From Oscillospiraceae bacterium (GTDB lineage: Bacteria > Bacillota > Clostridia > Oscillospirales > CAG-272): a stretch of DNA of 64,000 bases. Shown piece after piece: positions 8,648 through 17,810 of this stretch. Where the stretch lies: NCBI GenBank assembly GCA_015065385.1, contig SVQK01000041.1, positions 40,077 to 104,076 of the forward strand, in the 5' to 3' direction. The translations under genes were made by a program, and so were the position numbers. Within the stretch, counting starts at the first letter, position 1. Every line of letters begins with the position of its first letter. The notes below the pieces were generated by a model. The model saw only the letters and a program-made list of their open reading frames with translations. It was not told the DNA's origin and searched no databases.

Positions 8648-9109
8648 ATGAGAAGAACACTGATCACCTGTTTCAGCGCGGGAGGCACAACGGCAAGAGT
8701 GGCAAAGGAGCTTTCGTCCGCCATCGGAGCGGAGCTCTTTCCGATCCGGCCTGAGAAGCCCTATTCGGAGGCCGATCTCAACTGGCGCAATCCCATCGCG
8801 CGGTGCAACCGGGAAAAGATCGGAAGAAAGGACGTCCCGGTCAAGGGTTCGGTCGAGGACTTCGAGAAATACGACACGGTGGTGATCGGCTTTCCGATCT
8901 GGTACGGAGCCGCGCCGAACGTCGTGAACACTTTCTGCAAGGGCTACGACTGGACGGGCAAGCGGGTCTTTGCCTTCGCCACGTCGGGAGGTAGCGGGAT
9001 CGGCAAAACGGCGGATAAGCTGAAACCCTACGTCAAGGGCGCGGAATCCGTCGATGCGCGGCTTGTCACGAACGCGATGGAGATCATCAGCTGGCTGGCA
9101 GAGTCGTAA
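8648..9109 (+). CDS. Flavodoxin
   Basis: A 153-aa FMN-binding electron-transfer protein or flavodoxin-like reductase domain. The FMN loops are visible: SAGGTTARVA near the N-terminus (phosphate loop), GFPIWYGAAP in the middle (ring stacking) and ATSGGSGIG towards the C-terminus. The length fits short-chain flavodoxins. The ribosome site is GGGGAGGAG. Single-gene unit with its own promoter; the partner protein is unknown. Confidence 0.88.
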   Translation: MRRTLITCFSAGGTTARVAKELSSAIGAELFPIRPEKPYSEADLNWRNPIARCNREKIGRKDVPVKGSVEDFEKYDTVVIGFPIWYGAAPNVVNTFCKGYDWTGKRVFAFATSGGSGIGKTADKLKPYVKGAESVDARLVTNAMEIISWLAES

Positions 9110-9115
9110 AAAACG

Positions 9116-9137
9116 GGCCGTGATGTTTCTCACGGCC
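9116..9137 (-). terminator. Terminator of the minus-strand prdX/solute-binding operon
   Basis: GGCCGTGA (9116-9123) pairs perfectly with TCACGGCC (9130-9137). On the minus strand it is followed by CGTTTTTT. The same hairpin follows the flavodoxin stop by six bases and may also slow plus-strand transcription. Confidence 0.8.
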
Positions 9138-9211
9138 TGAAATCAGGTTGAATATACGGCTGATTCCGGATCATTCGGGATCAGTTTTCTTTTTTTCGAT
9201 TTTCCTCTCCG

Positions 9212-9997
9212 TCAGATTGTCCGGAAGATCTCCATCAGGGGGCGGGCGGAGGTGACGGCTGTGTCAAAGTCCGGCTTCCAGTTGCATTCCAGACTGATCC
9301 GCTCGGCGCGCGGGCATTGTTTCAGGATCCCGGCCAGCGTCTCGAGCGTCGCGCGGTCTTCTTCCCCGGGCACGAACCGATCGACGGGCCTGCCGTAGTG
9401 GACGTGCCAGAGAAGATCGGCGAAGTCGGGAAGGGTCTCGAGGCTGTCGTTGTTGCAGGCGTGATGGAAGAAATCCACCAGGACGCCCACCGCGGGATGG
9501 CCGGAAAGACGGGCCGCCGCCGCTCCTTCCGCCACGGTGTGGATGTAGTTGCAGTCTCCGCGGGACAGGGGTTCCACCACGATCCGCATGCCGTGACGCT
9601 CCGCCGCCTCGCCGCAGACTGAGAGGATCCGGGCAAACTGGGGCTCGGTTTCCTCCCGGGTCATGCCGTCTGGGATTCTTCGCACGGATCCGCTGCCGAT
9701 CACGGCGATTTTTCCGCCCCATTCCGCCGCCCGAGCGAAGCCCCGCTCCGTATAGTCCGCGGTCTCTTTGAGCATGGGATCCTGATTGCCGTCCGGGGCA
9801 TAGAGCTTCATCCCGCCGCGGAAGAAGATGTTGAAGGTCTCGGACGACAGGCCGCAGCGGTCGAACAGGGCGGTCTGCTTTTTGAATTCCTCCCCGTCGA
9901 GGGACATCATCCAGCTGAAATTCGTTTCAATGTAGTCATAGCGCAGCTCGGACAGCAGCGGGAGCTTGTCGGGGGATGCGCAAACGCCGATTTTCAT
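9212..9997 (-). CDS. Sugar phosphate isomerase/epimerase-like TIM-barrel protein
   Basis: A 261-aa xylose-isomerase-like TIM barrel without a signal peptide, starting MKIGVCASPDKLPLLSEL. Conserved acidic and histidine positions typical of the metal-dependent family are present (IVVEPLSRGDCNYIHT, VLVDFFHHAC, WHVHYGRP, ISLECNW). The ribosome site is AAGGAG. It is the last gene of a minus-strand operon, 60 bases after the DUF3592 gene. It resembles the gene at 1812 in fold but is clearly a different subfamily. Substrate unknown. Confidence 0.82.
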   Translation of the reverse strand: MKIGVCASPDKLPLLSELRYDYIETNFSWMMSLDGEEFKKQTALFDRCGLSSETFNIFFRGGMKLYAPDGNQDPMLKETADYTERGFARAAEWGGKIAVIGSGSVRRIPDGMTREETEPQFARILSVCGEAAERHGMRIVVEPLSRGDCNYIHTVAEGAAAARLSGHPAVGVLVDFFHHACNNDSLETLPDFADLLWHVHYGRPVDRFVPGEEDRATLETLAGILKQCPRAERISLECNWKPDFDTAVTSARPLMEIFRTI

Positions 9998-10057
9998 GTC
10001 AAATCTCCTTTTTTTCAGACGGACGGGCCAAAGGTCAGCGGCTCCGGCGTCAGTCGG

Positions 10058-10498
10058 TCATGCCGTGGTCGCGGTCGGCACGGTCGGACCGCCGTTTTTG
10101 CCCTTGACGAGCATATAGACGCCGATGCCCGCGAACAGGGCTCCCACGAGAACGGCGATAGCGGGTCCGATCTTGTCCGTGGACTGGATCTTCGCGGGAT
10201 CGTTCGGGTCGTAGAGGATCTCGATCCGCTTGCCGACGGTGTAGCCGTTTTCCAGCTCGCCGAGGTCGCCGTAATAGGTCTGTCCGTCCACGCGATACTC
10301 CACGATGACGGTATATTTTGTAGATTCGTCCTCCCCGACGCCGGGGTCCACGTCGATGGACAGGATGGTGGCGACGGTCTTCGCGTACGTCGCGTGGTGA
10401 TACAGGCTCACCCCCGCGGCGATCATGACGGCGATGCCGGTGAGCAAGGGGATCAGGAAGAAAAACTTTTTGAACTTTTCGGGAACGTTGATCTGCAT
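10058..10498 (-). CDS. DUF3592 domain membrane protein
   Basis: A 146-aa protein with two membrane segments (about 12-32 and 111-131) flanking an extracytoplasmic beta-rich domain. Motifs YTVIVEYRVDGQTYYGDLG and IEILYDPNDPAKI are characteristic of DUF3592. Function unknown in the family. It sits between the solute-binding lipoprotein gene and the TIM-barrel gene in a minus-strand operon and has a GGAGGATAGT ribosome site. Confidence 0.85.
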   Translation of the reverse strand: MQINVPEKFKKFFFLIPLLTGIAVMIAAGVSLYHHATYAKTVATILSIDVDPGVGEDESTKYTVIVEYRVDGQTYYGDLGELENGYTVGKRIEILYDPNDPAKIQSTDKIGPAIAVLVGALFAGIGVYMLVKGKNGGPTVPTATTA

Positions 10499-10550
10499 AC
10501 TATCCTCCGTTGCGTCAGGATGAACCCCGACCCGCCTTTTGTCTTCGGGA

Positions 10551-12080
10551 TCATTTGATGTCTTCGTATTTCTGGAGCAGCTTTTCGAGGGATTTCATCG
10601 TGGCCTTCTCCTGCTTGGCGAGGGAGGACACGGCGTTCTCGCAGTTCCGGTCGGAGGCCAGAATGCCGCGGATCTTGCCGATCGGGGCGTTCACGCTGCC
10701 GCCGAAGATATAGGACAGGTCGAGATAGATCCCGTCCACGATGATATCCAGCATCTGCGAGGTCTCGGAGTCGCGGGAGTACTTCGCCTTGAGCGCGGTC
10801 TCGAAGTAGGCTGGCGTCACCGTCCGGAAGGATTCCGCGCTCATGGCTTCGAGGAACGCCGCCACCATCGCCGGATCCTGTTCCGTGACGGGGATCGAGA
10901 ACGACGTGGACGCGTCGTGAACGTACTCGGCGTACTTCTCCTGCGCCGTGTCGAGCTTCGGCATGGGCAGGATCCCGAAGTCGGATTCCATATCCCGGAG
11001 CAGATCGATGCCGGAGAGCATCCATGTGACGAAGATCGTCTGATCCGCCTTCATGGTGTTCATGATGTCGTCGTTGTTGTACGGGAGTCTCAGGGTGTTC
11101 GTCCCCTCGAAGAGCAGCTTGTGCATTTTCTCCGTGAAGGTGACCATCCGGTCGCAGGTGGCGTTGAAGAACCACGTCCCGCTTTCGTCCTTCTTCAGGT
11201 ATTCGATCCGGGACGCGCCGTAGAAGGCATCCGCGCCGAGGGTGTCCGTATTGGTGAAGTAGTGGCCGAAGATATCCCCCTCGTCCGCCTCGCCGTTGCC
11301 GTTCGCGTCCTGATAAACCGGCTCGCAGAGGGAGGTCATTTTGTCGATGGTCCACTCGCCCTCGTTCACGATCTGATAGAGGTTAATCTCACCGTTGTAG
11401 AATGTGTCAAACAGAGTCTTGTTGAAGAACATGACGAACGATCCGGAGATCATCGTCTGCCCGAGCTCGCCCATGACGGTGTAGTTGTGCCCGTTCAGAT
11501 TGGTCGTCTCAAGGAAGGCGTGGTTGTACCACGGAGCCGAGAAGTCGAGATACGGCAGTTCGTTCATGGGCAGAAGAATGTTCTCCATGGTGAGGGACAT
11601 CATGGAATACATGCCGTTGCCAAGGAGGTCGTAGTCGTTCGAGCCCGAGGAAACGGACTTGCGGATCTGGTCGTTGGTGCCGCCGTGAATGTTGACCGGC
11701 GCGAGGATCAGATCCATCGCAATGTTCAGCCGCTCCTGCCCTTCGAGGTTGCGGGCGTAGACGGCGTCGTTGACCACTTCCCCGTTCAGCTCTTCCGCCT
11801 GAAACTCCATCAGGGTGTCGCGGTCCCCGCCGCGGGTGTAGAAATGGAGTGTCGCGCCGCCGAAATCGAGGTCGTCCGGGAGCGAATCCTTCACGTCGGA
11901 CCGTCCGTTGCCCTCGGGTTCGTCCTCCGCCGCGGCCGCGTCCTGAACCGACGGATCCGCCGCGCCGACCGCCGTGGACTGGGGCTCCGTTTCCTCATTG
12001 GTTCCGCCGCCCGAGCAGGATGCCGTTCCGGCAAGCATGAGCAGCGCGAGAAAAAGGGACAGTGCTTTCTGCTTCATCAT
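10551..12080 (-). CDS. Extracellular solute-binding lipoprotein (orphan)
   Basis: A 509-aa ABC-type solute-binding protein, probably for a sugar. The signal peptide ends in the lipobox LAGTASC (Cys22), followed by a Gly/Glu-rich linker, so it should be anchored on the outer face of the membrane. It is related to the proteins at 38110 and 60062: all share a segment of the form LNGEVVNDAVYARN near residue 90 and a C-terminal coiled tail (KATMKSLEKLLQKYEDIK). No permease or ATPase gene is adjacent. It lies 58 bases after the deacylase gene. Ribosome site ACGGAGGTACT. Confidence 0.88.
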   Translation of the reverse strand: MMKQKALSLFLALLMLAGTASCSGGGTNEETEPQSTAVGAADPSVQDAAAAEDEPEGNGRSDVKDSLPDDLDFGGATLHFYTRGGDRDTLMEFQAEELNGEVVNDAVYARNLEGQERLNIAMDLILAPVNIHGGTNDQIRKSVSSGSNDYDLLGNGMYSMMSLTMENILLPMNELPYLDFSAPWYNHAFLETTNLNGHNYTVMGELGQTMISGSFVMFFNKTLFDTFYNGEINLYQIVNEGEWTIDKMTSLCEPVYQDANGNGEADEGDIFGHYFTNTDTLGADAFYGASRIEYLKKDESGTWFFNATCDRMVTFTEKMHKLLFEGTNTLRLPYNNDDIMNTMKADQTIFVTWMLSGIDLLRDMESDFGILPMPKLDTAQEKYAEYVHDASTSFSIPVTEQDPAMVAAFLEAMSAESFRTVTPAYFETALKAKYSRDSETSQMLDIIVDGIYLDLSYIFGGSVNAPIGKIRGILASDRNCENAVSSLAKQEKATMKSLEKLLQKYEDIK

Positions 12081-12138
12081 AGTACCTCCGTTCTAATTGA
12101 TCCGCCCTGTTACCGGACGGTGATTGCCGTTGGATGCG

Positions 12139-12693
12139 TCAGCCGTCGGATCCGGAAAGCCGAACCGTTTCGGGAACGACGCCGAGTGCCGGCAGGATCT
12201 TCTCCGTCAGATCCCGCGTGGAAAAGCGGATGGAGCTGGTGTTCTCGCAGGGATGGCAGCCGAACATCTCCTCTTTCAATACGTCCTCGTCGATCACGAG
12301 CCGTACCCTGTGTTCGCGGTCGTTCATCAGGCCGAGGACGGAGACGCTTCCCGGACGGACGTCGAGAAACCGTGCCATGGCCTCCTCGTCGGCAAAGGAC
12401 AGGCGGCTGGTCCCGAGCTGCCCGGTGACCTCCTTTGTCCTGAACGGCTTGTCCCCGGGCATGATCAGCAAAAAGAACTGCGTCTTCTGGCGGTTGCACA
12501 GGAAGAGATTCTTCGCGGTATGCACGTTCAGCACCGCGTCCGCCTGCGCGCATCCCTCCATCGTGGTGGCCGGCTGATCCGGGTGGTCGGTCCGGTCGAA
12601 GTCCACGCCGATGCGGTCGAGGAAGGCATACGCCCGTTTTTCGCGCCCGCTCCGCCCTTCGAGATCGCTTGGGGAGCCGTGAAGAAGTTCCAT
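12139..12693 (-). CDS. prdX: Prolyl-tRNA editing deacylase (YbaK/ProX family)
   Basis: A 184-aa stand-alone YbaK-domain protein resembling ProX/PrdX, which hydrolyses alanine wrongly attached to tRNA-Pro. Characteristic sequence includes CAQADAVLNVHTAKNLFLCN with its conserved lysine, FLLIMPGDK, GTSRLSFADEEAM and GSVSVLGLMND. It is cytosolic. It is first in the operon that includes the solute-binding lipoprotein, with a promoter at 12748-12776. Confidence 0.9.
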   Translation of the reverse strand: MELLHGSPSDLEGRSGREKRAYAFLDRIGVDFDRTDHPDQPATTMEGCAQADAVLNVHTAKNLFLCNRQKTQFFLLIMPGDKPFRTKEVTGQLGTSRLSFADEEAMARFLDVRPGSVSVLGLMNDREHRVRLVIDEDVLKEEMFGCHPCENTSSIRFSTRDLTEKILPALGVVPETVRLSGSDG

Positions 12694-12747
12694 AGGATGA
12701 TCCGACCTTTCCCGCGCCGATCCGCGGATGAATGTTTATGCAAGGCT

Positions 12748-12776
12748 ATTCTATCACAACCTCCGGGAAAAGTCAA
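12748..12776 (-). promoter_or_regulatory. Promoter of the prdX operon
   Basis: Minus strand TTGACT (12771-12776), 17-base spacer, TAGAAT (12748-12753). About 50 bases before the prdX start. Confidence 0.75.
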
Positions 12777-12922
12777 TCGCTCCTTTCCCAGCCCCCGCCC
12801 GTCCTCAAAAAATCCCGCGCTTTTTTCCGGATTTTTTCGCGGAAGCTGTAAGATCGGCGGGTCAGAACGGGACAAATAGAGTGAGACAAAAAGCAAACGA
12901 CGGGCGAAAGAGGGGAAACGGC

Positions 12923-15244
12923 ATGAAACAGACAAATCGGATCGCGGCCCTGCTCTCCGCGGCGATCCTGCTCTGCTCGGGTTCCTGCCGGGGCGATGGG
13001 AACGCAAAGACAAACGAGGATGCGGCGGACGGTGGGAAAAATCCCTTTGCGATGACGGAGCTTCTGGATCACAGCGGCGATTCCGGGGCGTCCGGACAAC
13101 CGGCGGAAACAGCGGCTCCGGCCGAGGTCGGGACAGCAGAAGAGGCGGAGAGCGCGAAAGAAGCGGCGGAAGAGGCTCCGGTCACGGTCGAAGGTGAAGC
13201 TGAGGCTGAGGCAGTCCCCGGGAAGAGCTGCTATCTTTTAGAGCACGGCGAGCGGTTTATCTGCCCGTACCGGGATCGGATCTACGGCCTCGGCGAGAAC
13301 CTGCTGACCGCGTACGACCCTGCCGACGGGATGCGGTGCGAAGTGCTGGCGGACTATTCGGGCGAGACGCTCTTCCCGGGCTTCGATTCCTTTCCCCACA
13401 ACCGGCTGGCGGCGCAGGGGGAGGAGCTCGCGCTGTTCCTCGCCGACCGGATCCGGATCTGCTCGCTTGACGGGGAGACGGTACGGGAACTTCCCCTGCC
13501 CATGCTGACGCCGGAGGAAGGGGAGGAGGCCCGGTTCTGGGAAGCCGATCTCTACGCCCTCGACGGGGTGTATTACGCGTGGTGCTCCTTCGCGTCGGCG
13601 GAAGAGGAGGAAGAAGCTGCTGCCTCCCGCCGCGTCTTTCTCCGGATCGATCCGGAGAGCGGGGACGTGCGGGAGCTCGGGATCCACGGGGAGGATGTGG
13701 AATGCCTCTACTCCCTCGCGGCCGGGGACAAAAAGGACTGCCTGACCGCCGCCGCCGAGGTCCGGATCCCGGGCATGTCCGGAGTCTGTGTGGGCCTTGT
13801 GCGGTACGATCTCAAAAAGGAATGGTTCGAGGACTTCAAGGACTGGGGCACGCGTTCAAGCCTCGATTTCCGGATGCAGATCGACCCTTCGGACGGAACG
13901 GTCTGGGGAGCGGCGGGGGAGACTTTAGCCGTCAAGTTCCTGCGCTGGCGGGGGGAGAGCCGGGACGAGGAGGTCATCGCGCGCCTCTCCCGGGACAGCC
14001 TCAGGGAGCGGATCGAGCGGGAGACCGGGGCGTCCGCGTCCCCCCTGATCCGCGGCTTCTTCTGGACGGGGCGGGAATTTCTCTTCTATGACAGCGAGTC
14101 CTCCGTCCTCGTGGCAAAGGCGGCGGAGCCGGATTCCGATTCAGGCAGGACTTTGACGATCCTCTGGCCCGACGTCACCTCGAACATGATCACAAACGGC
14201 CTGCTCACCGTGGACAACCCCGTCGCGCACAAGCTGGAGCTGGCTCTCTCCCGGTTTTCCGACGAAACGGGATCGGACGCGCGCACCGTCCGGTATCCGA
14301 AGCAGGAGTTCAACCGGCGCGTGCAGATGAAAATGCTCGCGGGGGACGACGATTTTGATCTCGTCTACGAGCAGGACGGGCGGGAGATGATCGGCCCCCT
14401 GATCCGGAACGCGCTCTACCTCCCCCTCGAAACCGATCCGGAGATCGTCCGGCACTTCGGCGGGAACTACCTGCCCGGGATCCGGGAGATCATGACGACG
14501 GACGACGGCCATCTCTGGGGAGTCCCCTACACGCTCGCCGTGACGGGGATCCTCTCCCCCTCGGATTCGGCCGGAGAGACGGGCTATGACGCCGGATCGC
14601 TTGCCGCAGCGGAGAACTTCATCGTACCCCTGCTCATCAATATCGCCGAGGACGGACTACGAAACGGACGCCTCGACCGGGACCGCGTCCTCTCCGTGTT
14701 TGAGGACAGCGCGTCGCTCCCTCCGGCTGGCCTCACAGACGTCCGCGTTCCGGCTCAGGACATCGATCCGGCGGGGCAGTGGGAGTCCGCGCCGAAGACG
14801 GAGGGGAAAACGCTCCTCCCTCTCCCCGACAATAACTATGCGGACGTCTCCTGCTATATCTTCGCGTACCGGAACACGCCGGTCCCCCATCTTGCGCTTT
14901 CGTATCTGCGCCTTCTCACGGACGAATTCTGGGTGACGCTGTATGAGCCGGAGAAAACCTGCATGGCAGCGGCGGGGTTGCAGTACCACGCTTACGCGGA
15001 GGGGTTCAGCTTCCGGTCGGAACCGGAGGACACCCCCATCTCCCTCGGGAAAAACTCCGCTGCGCTGAACCGGATGGCGGGATCGCTGCTCGCCTCCTGC
15101 CGCTGCGGGCTGACGGGGCTCTGGGACCGTGACGCGATCTTCGAGATCAGCGGGATCGCCGAGCGCGTGCGGACCGGTGCCATCACCCCGGAGGCGGGCG
15201 CGGACGAGTTCGTCTCCCGGATCGGAATCCGGCTGTTCGAATGA
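12923..15244 (+). CDS. Lipoprotein: N-terminal beta-rich (propeller-like) region plus solute-binding-like domain, paralogue 1
   Basis: A 773-aa lipoprotein with signal peptide and lipobox LLCSGSC. A low-complexity Ala/Glu linker precedes about 360 residues of repeated short beta-strand patterns (DRIRICSLDGETVRELPLP, LFLRIDPESGDVRELG) that look like a beta-propeller. From about residue 400 the sequence resembles family-1 solute-binding proteins (LELALSRFSDETG, DDDFDLVYEQDG, LWGVPYTLAVTGI) but is shorter than in the two following paralogues. The start ATG follows AGAGGGGAAACGGC; in-frame upstream codons lack a ribosome site and would bury the signal peptide. First of three tandem paralogues, 28 bases before the next. 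Role inferred: surface capture or sensing of a carbohydrate. Confidence 0.75.
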   Translation: MKQTNRIAALLSAAILLCSGSCRGDGNAKTNEDAADGGKNPFAMTELLDHSGDSGASGQPAETAAPAEVGTAEEAESAKEAAEEAPVTVEGEAEAEAVPGKSCYLLEHGERFICPYRDRIYGLGENLLTAYDPADGMRCEVLADYSGETLFPGFDSFPHNRLAAQGEELALFLADRIRICSLDGETVRELPLPMLTPEEGEEARFWEADLYALDGVYYAWCSFASAEEEEEAAASRRVFLRIDPESGDVRELGIHGEDVECLYSLAAGDKKDCLTAAAEVRIPGMSGVCVGLVRYDLKKEWFEDFKDWGTRSSLDFRMQIDPSDGTVWGAAGETLAVKFLRWRGESRDEEVIARLSRDSLRERIERETGASASPLIRGFFWTGREFLFYDSESSVLVAKAAEPDSDSGRTLTILWPDVTSNMITNGLLTVDNPVAHKLELALSRFSDETGSDARTVRYPKQEFNRRVQMKMLAGDDDFDLVYEQDGREMIGPLIRNALYLPLETDPEIVRHFGGNYLPGIREIMTTDDGHLWGVPYTLAVTGILSPSDSAGETGYDAGSLAAAENFIVPLLINIAEDGLRNGRLDRDRVLSVFEDSASLPPAGLTDVRVPAQDIDPAGQWESAPKTEGKTLLPLPDNNYADVSCYIFAYRNTPVPHLALSYLRLLTDEFWVTLYEPEKTCMAAAGLQYHAYAEGFSFRSEPEDTPISLGKNSAALNRMAGSLLASCRCGLTGLWDRDAIFEISGIAERVRTGAITPEAGADEFVSRIGIRLFE

Positions 15245-15272
15245 CGATGCCCACACGGAAAGGAGAATCGGG

Positions 15273-17696
15273 ATGAACAAACAGAAAAGGATCCGGAGAA
15301 CGGCGGCCTTTCTCGCGCTTCTGCCGCTCTTCGCGCTGACGACGATTTTTGTGTCCGGGGGATGCCGGAAACGGGAGGCTGCCGGGAAAACGGGAATCGC
15401 CGAAGGAACGGATGCGGACATCACGGAAATCCTCGAAAACGTCTACCGCGGCGTCCCCCTCGCGCTGTCCGAGGAATTCCGCGGGCTGTCAACAAGCATG
15501 CTTTCGACAAAGATCCCGAAGCTCGACGCGGAGCTCGGGATGGCGACGGTGTACGCCGAGGACGCGGACGGCATGGGATACGCCGTCACGATCAGCGCGG
15601 AGTCGGGAACGGTGCGGGAGATCCCCGTTCCCATTCCGGAAGGACACCGCTGCTCCGCCGGGGCGTGGTCGCTCGACGGGGAACAGTTCTGGTATGTCAC
15701 GGCGGACGAGACTGTCGGGAACGGGGTTCAGGATGCCATAGATCTGGCGCTCTGCTGCCTCGATCCGGAGAGCGGCGGATCGGAGCGTCGGGGCGGCAAT
15801 CTGCGCGGGCTCTTCGACACGACGGACGAGCAGGAGAGAGGCCTGCACGTCTCGTCCGTCGCCGTGGATGCCGACGGGGACATCTGGATCGGAACGCCGG
15901 GGGAAATTCTGGTTGTCTCTCCGGATGGGGAAAAACGCGCGTCGTTTCCCGGGTTCTACAATGCCCCGCTGGCCCTCGCGGCGTCTCCCGATCCTTCCTC
16001 TTCGGGGGAGGGGGAGGTCTGGCTTCCGAAGGGCGGCGCGGTTCTCCTCTTCGACAAATCCCGCCCCGACGGTCCCCGGACGCTCCCTCTGCCGGAGGAG
16101 GCGGAGCGGATCGTCTTCTGCGGGAATTACGATTTCTGCTTTGCCTCCGGCTCCGGCGTGTACGGCGCGGCGATTGCGGACGGGGAGGTGACGGCGGAGC
16201 TTCTCATGAGCTATCCGAACTCCGACGTGGATCCGGCGGACTGCACCCTGCTCGGCGCGTTCGACTCCGAAAACCTGCTCTTCGCCGAGGACCGCGGGTT
16301 CACGCTGTACCGGGCGTCGGAGGACGTAAGCCTTGCCTCTCTCTGTGTGATCGAGGTGGCCTCCGCGTTCGATCTTGACTACGGCGGACTCGGCTTCACG
16401 ACGCAGATCGTGGAATTCAACAAGTCCCATCCGGACTGCCGCGTCGTTCTGAACGACTATTCCGTCTGGAACACCGCGGACAACCCGGACGGAGGCGTTT
16501 CCCGGCTGCTGACGGACATGATGACCGGGATCGCAAAGCCCGATATCGTGATCGCCAAAACCCGCGGCGGCATCAACAGCGCGGCGCAGGCGTCCGTTTC
16601 GGAGCAGATCGTAAAGCACGGCCTCTACGCCGATCTCTCCCCCTGCCTTGATTCGGACGGCGAGGTCAACTGGGAGACGGTCTCTGGCGCGGTCCTGCGG
16701 TTCTGCTCGGCGGAGGACGGCGGGCTCTGGGGGATCGCTCCGTGCTTCACGATGGAAACGCTGATCGCGCCCGCGTCTCTGATATCGGAAGAGGAGGCCG
16801 AGAACGGATGGACGCTTTCCGGCCTGCTCGACCGGGCGGAGCGGCTTCCCGGGGGGACCTTCCTCATGGGCGGGCTGACGAGGGAGAACGCGGAGAAAGA
16901 GCTGCTCGGGCCGGACGGGTACGGCGCGTTCGTGGACCTTGAGGCCGGGGTCTGCTCCTTTGACAGCCCGGAGTTTCTGCGCTGGCTCCGGTTCTTCGAC
17001 AGCCTTCCCGCCGACGAAGAAGCGCTCAGACGCTCCGCCGGTCTCGGAAGCATGAGCGGGGATACGCTCCGAGAGTTCTACGAGGGCCAGGTCCTTCTGG
17101 AGCGCGTCCGCATCGTCAACGGCTTCTCCGATCTCGCCGAACTCGAAGCGGTATTCGGGACGAAGGACTGGGTCCCCGTGGGCTTTCCGGCGCGGGGGCA
17201 CAACGGAACGACGGTGATCTGCCCCGCCGTCGTCATCATGACCTCGTTCTGCCGGAACCGGGAACCGGCATGGGAGCTGATCCGGACGCTCGTGAAGGAT
17301 TCGATCGCCGGACGGGCTTCGAACAATCCGACGCTCAAACCGGCGGCGCGGGCCTATACGGCGCAGTTCATGGTCCCCGGCGCGTATTCGGCCGTCACCT
17401 TCAGCGGAAAATCCCGGATGAGGCAGGGCGGGTACGCGGAGGACGGTGTCATCCCGAAACAGGAGGACCTGAACGCTCCCGGCTGGGTCTGCGTCCCGAC
17501 ATGGGAGGACTACGACCGGTACGAACGCCTGCTGGACAGGGTCGTCAGCTATCCCATGACCGAAGCCCTTCCCGCGGAGATCGACGCCATCGTGCGGGAG
17601 GAGGCCTCCGCGTTCTCCCGCGGCGTCGGGTCGGCGGAAGACTGCGCGGCTAAAATCCAGTCAAGAGTATCGATATGGATAGCGGAAAACCGATAA
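15273..17696 (+). CDS. Lipoprotein: N-terminal beta-rich (propeller-like) region plus solute-binding domain, paralogue 2
   Basis: An 807-aa lipoprotein with signal peptide and lipobox VSGGC. Residues of about 60-360 carry propeller-like repeats (SSVAVDADGDIWIGTPGEIL is typical of NHL/two-component-regulator propellers). The C-terminal half is a solute-binding domain: FTTQIVEFNKSHPDCRVVLN, DMMTGIAKPDIVIA, GLWGIAPCFTMETL, and the tail GVGSAEDCAAKIQSRVSIWI shared with paralogue 3. The ATG is preceded by AAAGGAGAATCGGG. Same operon as its neighbours. A copy of its last 60 bases is repeated immediately downstream. No permease is nearby. Confidence 0.78.
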   Translation: MNKQKRIRRTAAFLALLPLFALTTIFVSGGCRKREAAGKTGIAEGTDADITEILENVYRGVPLALSEEFRGLSTSMLSTKIPKLDAELGMATVYAEDADGMGYAVTISAESGTVREIPVPIPEGHRCSAGAWSLDGEQFWYVTADETVGNGVQDAIDLALCCLDPESGGSERRGGNLRGLFDTTDEQERGLHVSSVAVDADGDIWIGTPGEILVVSPDGEKRASFPGFYNAPLALAASPDPSSSGEGEVWLPKGGAVLLFDKSRPDGPRTLPLPEEAERIVFCGNYDFCFASGSGVYGAAIADGEVTAELLMSYPNSDVDPADCTLLGAFDSENLLFAEDRGFTLYRASEDVSLASLCVIEVASAFDLDYGGLGFTTQIVEFNKSHPDCRVVLNDYSVWNTADNPDGGVSRLLTDMMTGIAKPDIVIAKTRGGINSAAQASVSEQIVKHGLYADLSPCLDSDGEVNWETVSGAVLRFCSAEDGGLWGIAPCFTMETLIAPASLISEEEAENGWTLSGLLDRAERLPGGTFLMGGLTRENAEKELLGPDGYGAFVDLEAGVCSFDSPEFLRWLRFFDSLPADEEALRRSAGLGSMSGDTLREFYEGQVLLERVRIVNGFSDLAELEAVFGTKDWVPVGFPARGHNGTTVICPAVVIMTSFCRNREPAWELIRTLVKDSIAGRASNNPTLKPAARAYTAQFMVPGAYSAVTFSGKSRMRQGGYAEDGVIPKQEDLNAPGWVCVPTWEDYDRYERLLDRVVSYPMTEALPAEIDAIVREEASAFSRGVGSAEDCAAKIQSRVSIWIAENR

Positions 17697-17714
17697 GGTC
17701 CGGATGATCCGTTG

Positions 17715-17791
17715 CCGTCTTCCGCGGGCGGATTGACTGCGCGCAAAAAATCCAATCCAGAGTATCGATATGGATAGCGGAAAACCGATAA
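17715..17791 (+). repeat. Orphan copy of a paralogue 3' end (ghost tail of a lost gene)
   Basis: From 17733 the sequence repeats the last 60 bases of the preceding gene (17637-17696) almost exactly, including the stretch from AGAGTATCGATATGG to the stop codon. The preceding 20 bases are a more diverged match to the coding sequence just upstream of that tail. It has no open start of its own. The simplest reading is that a further tandem paralogue stood here and lost its body by deletion. Confidence 0.75.
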
Positions 17792-17810
17792 AAATCAACA
17801 GGAGGCCCCT

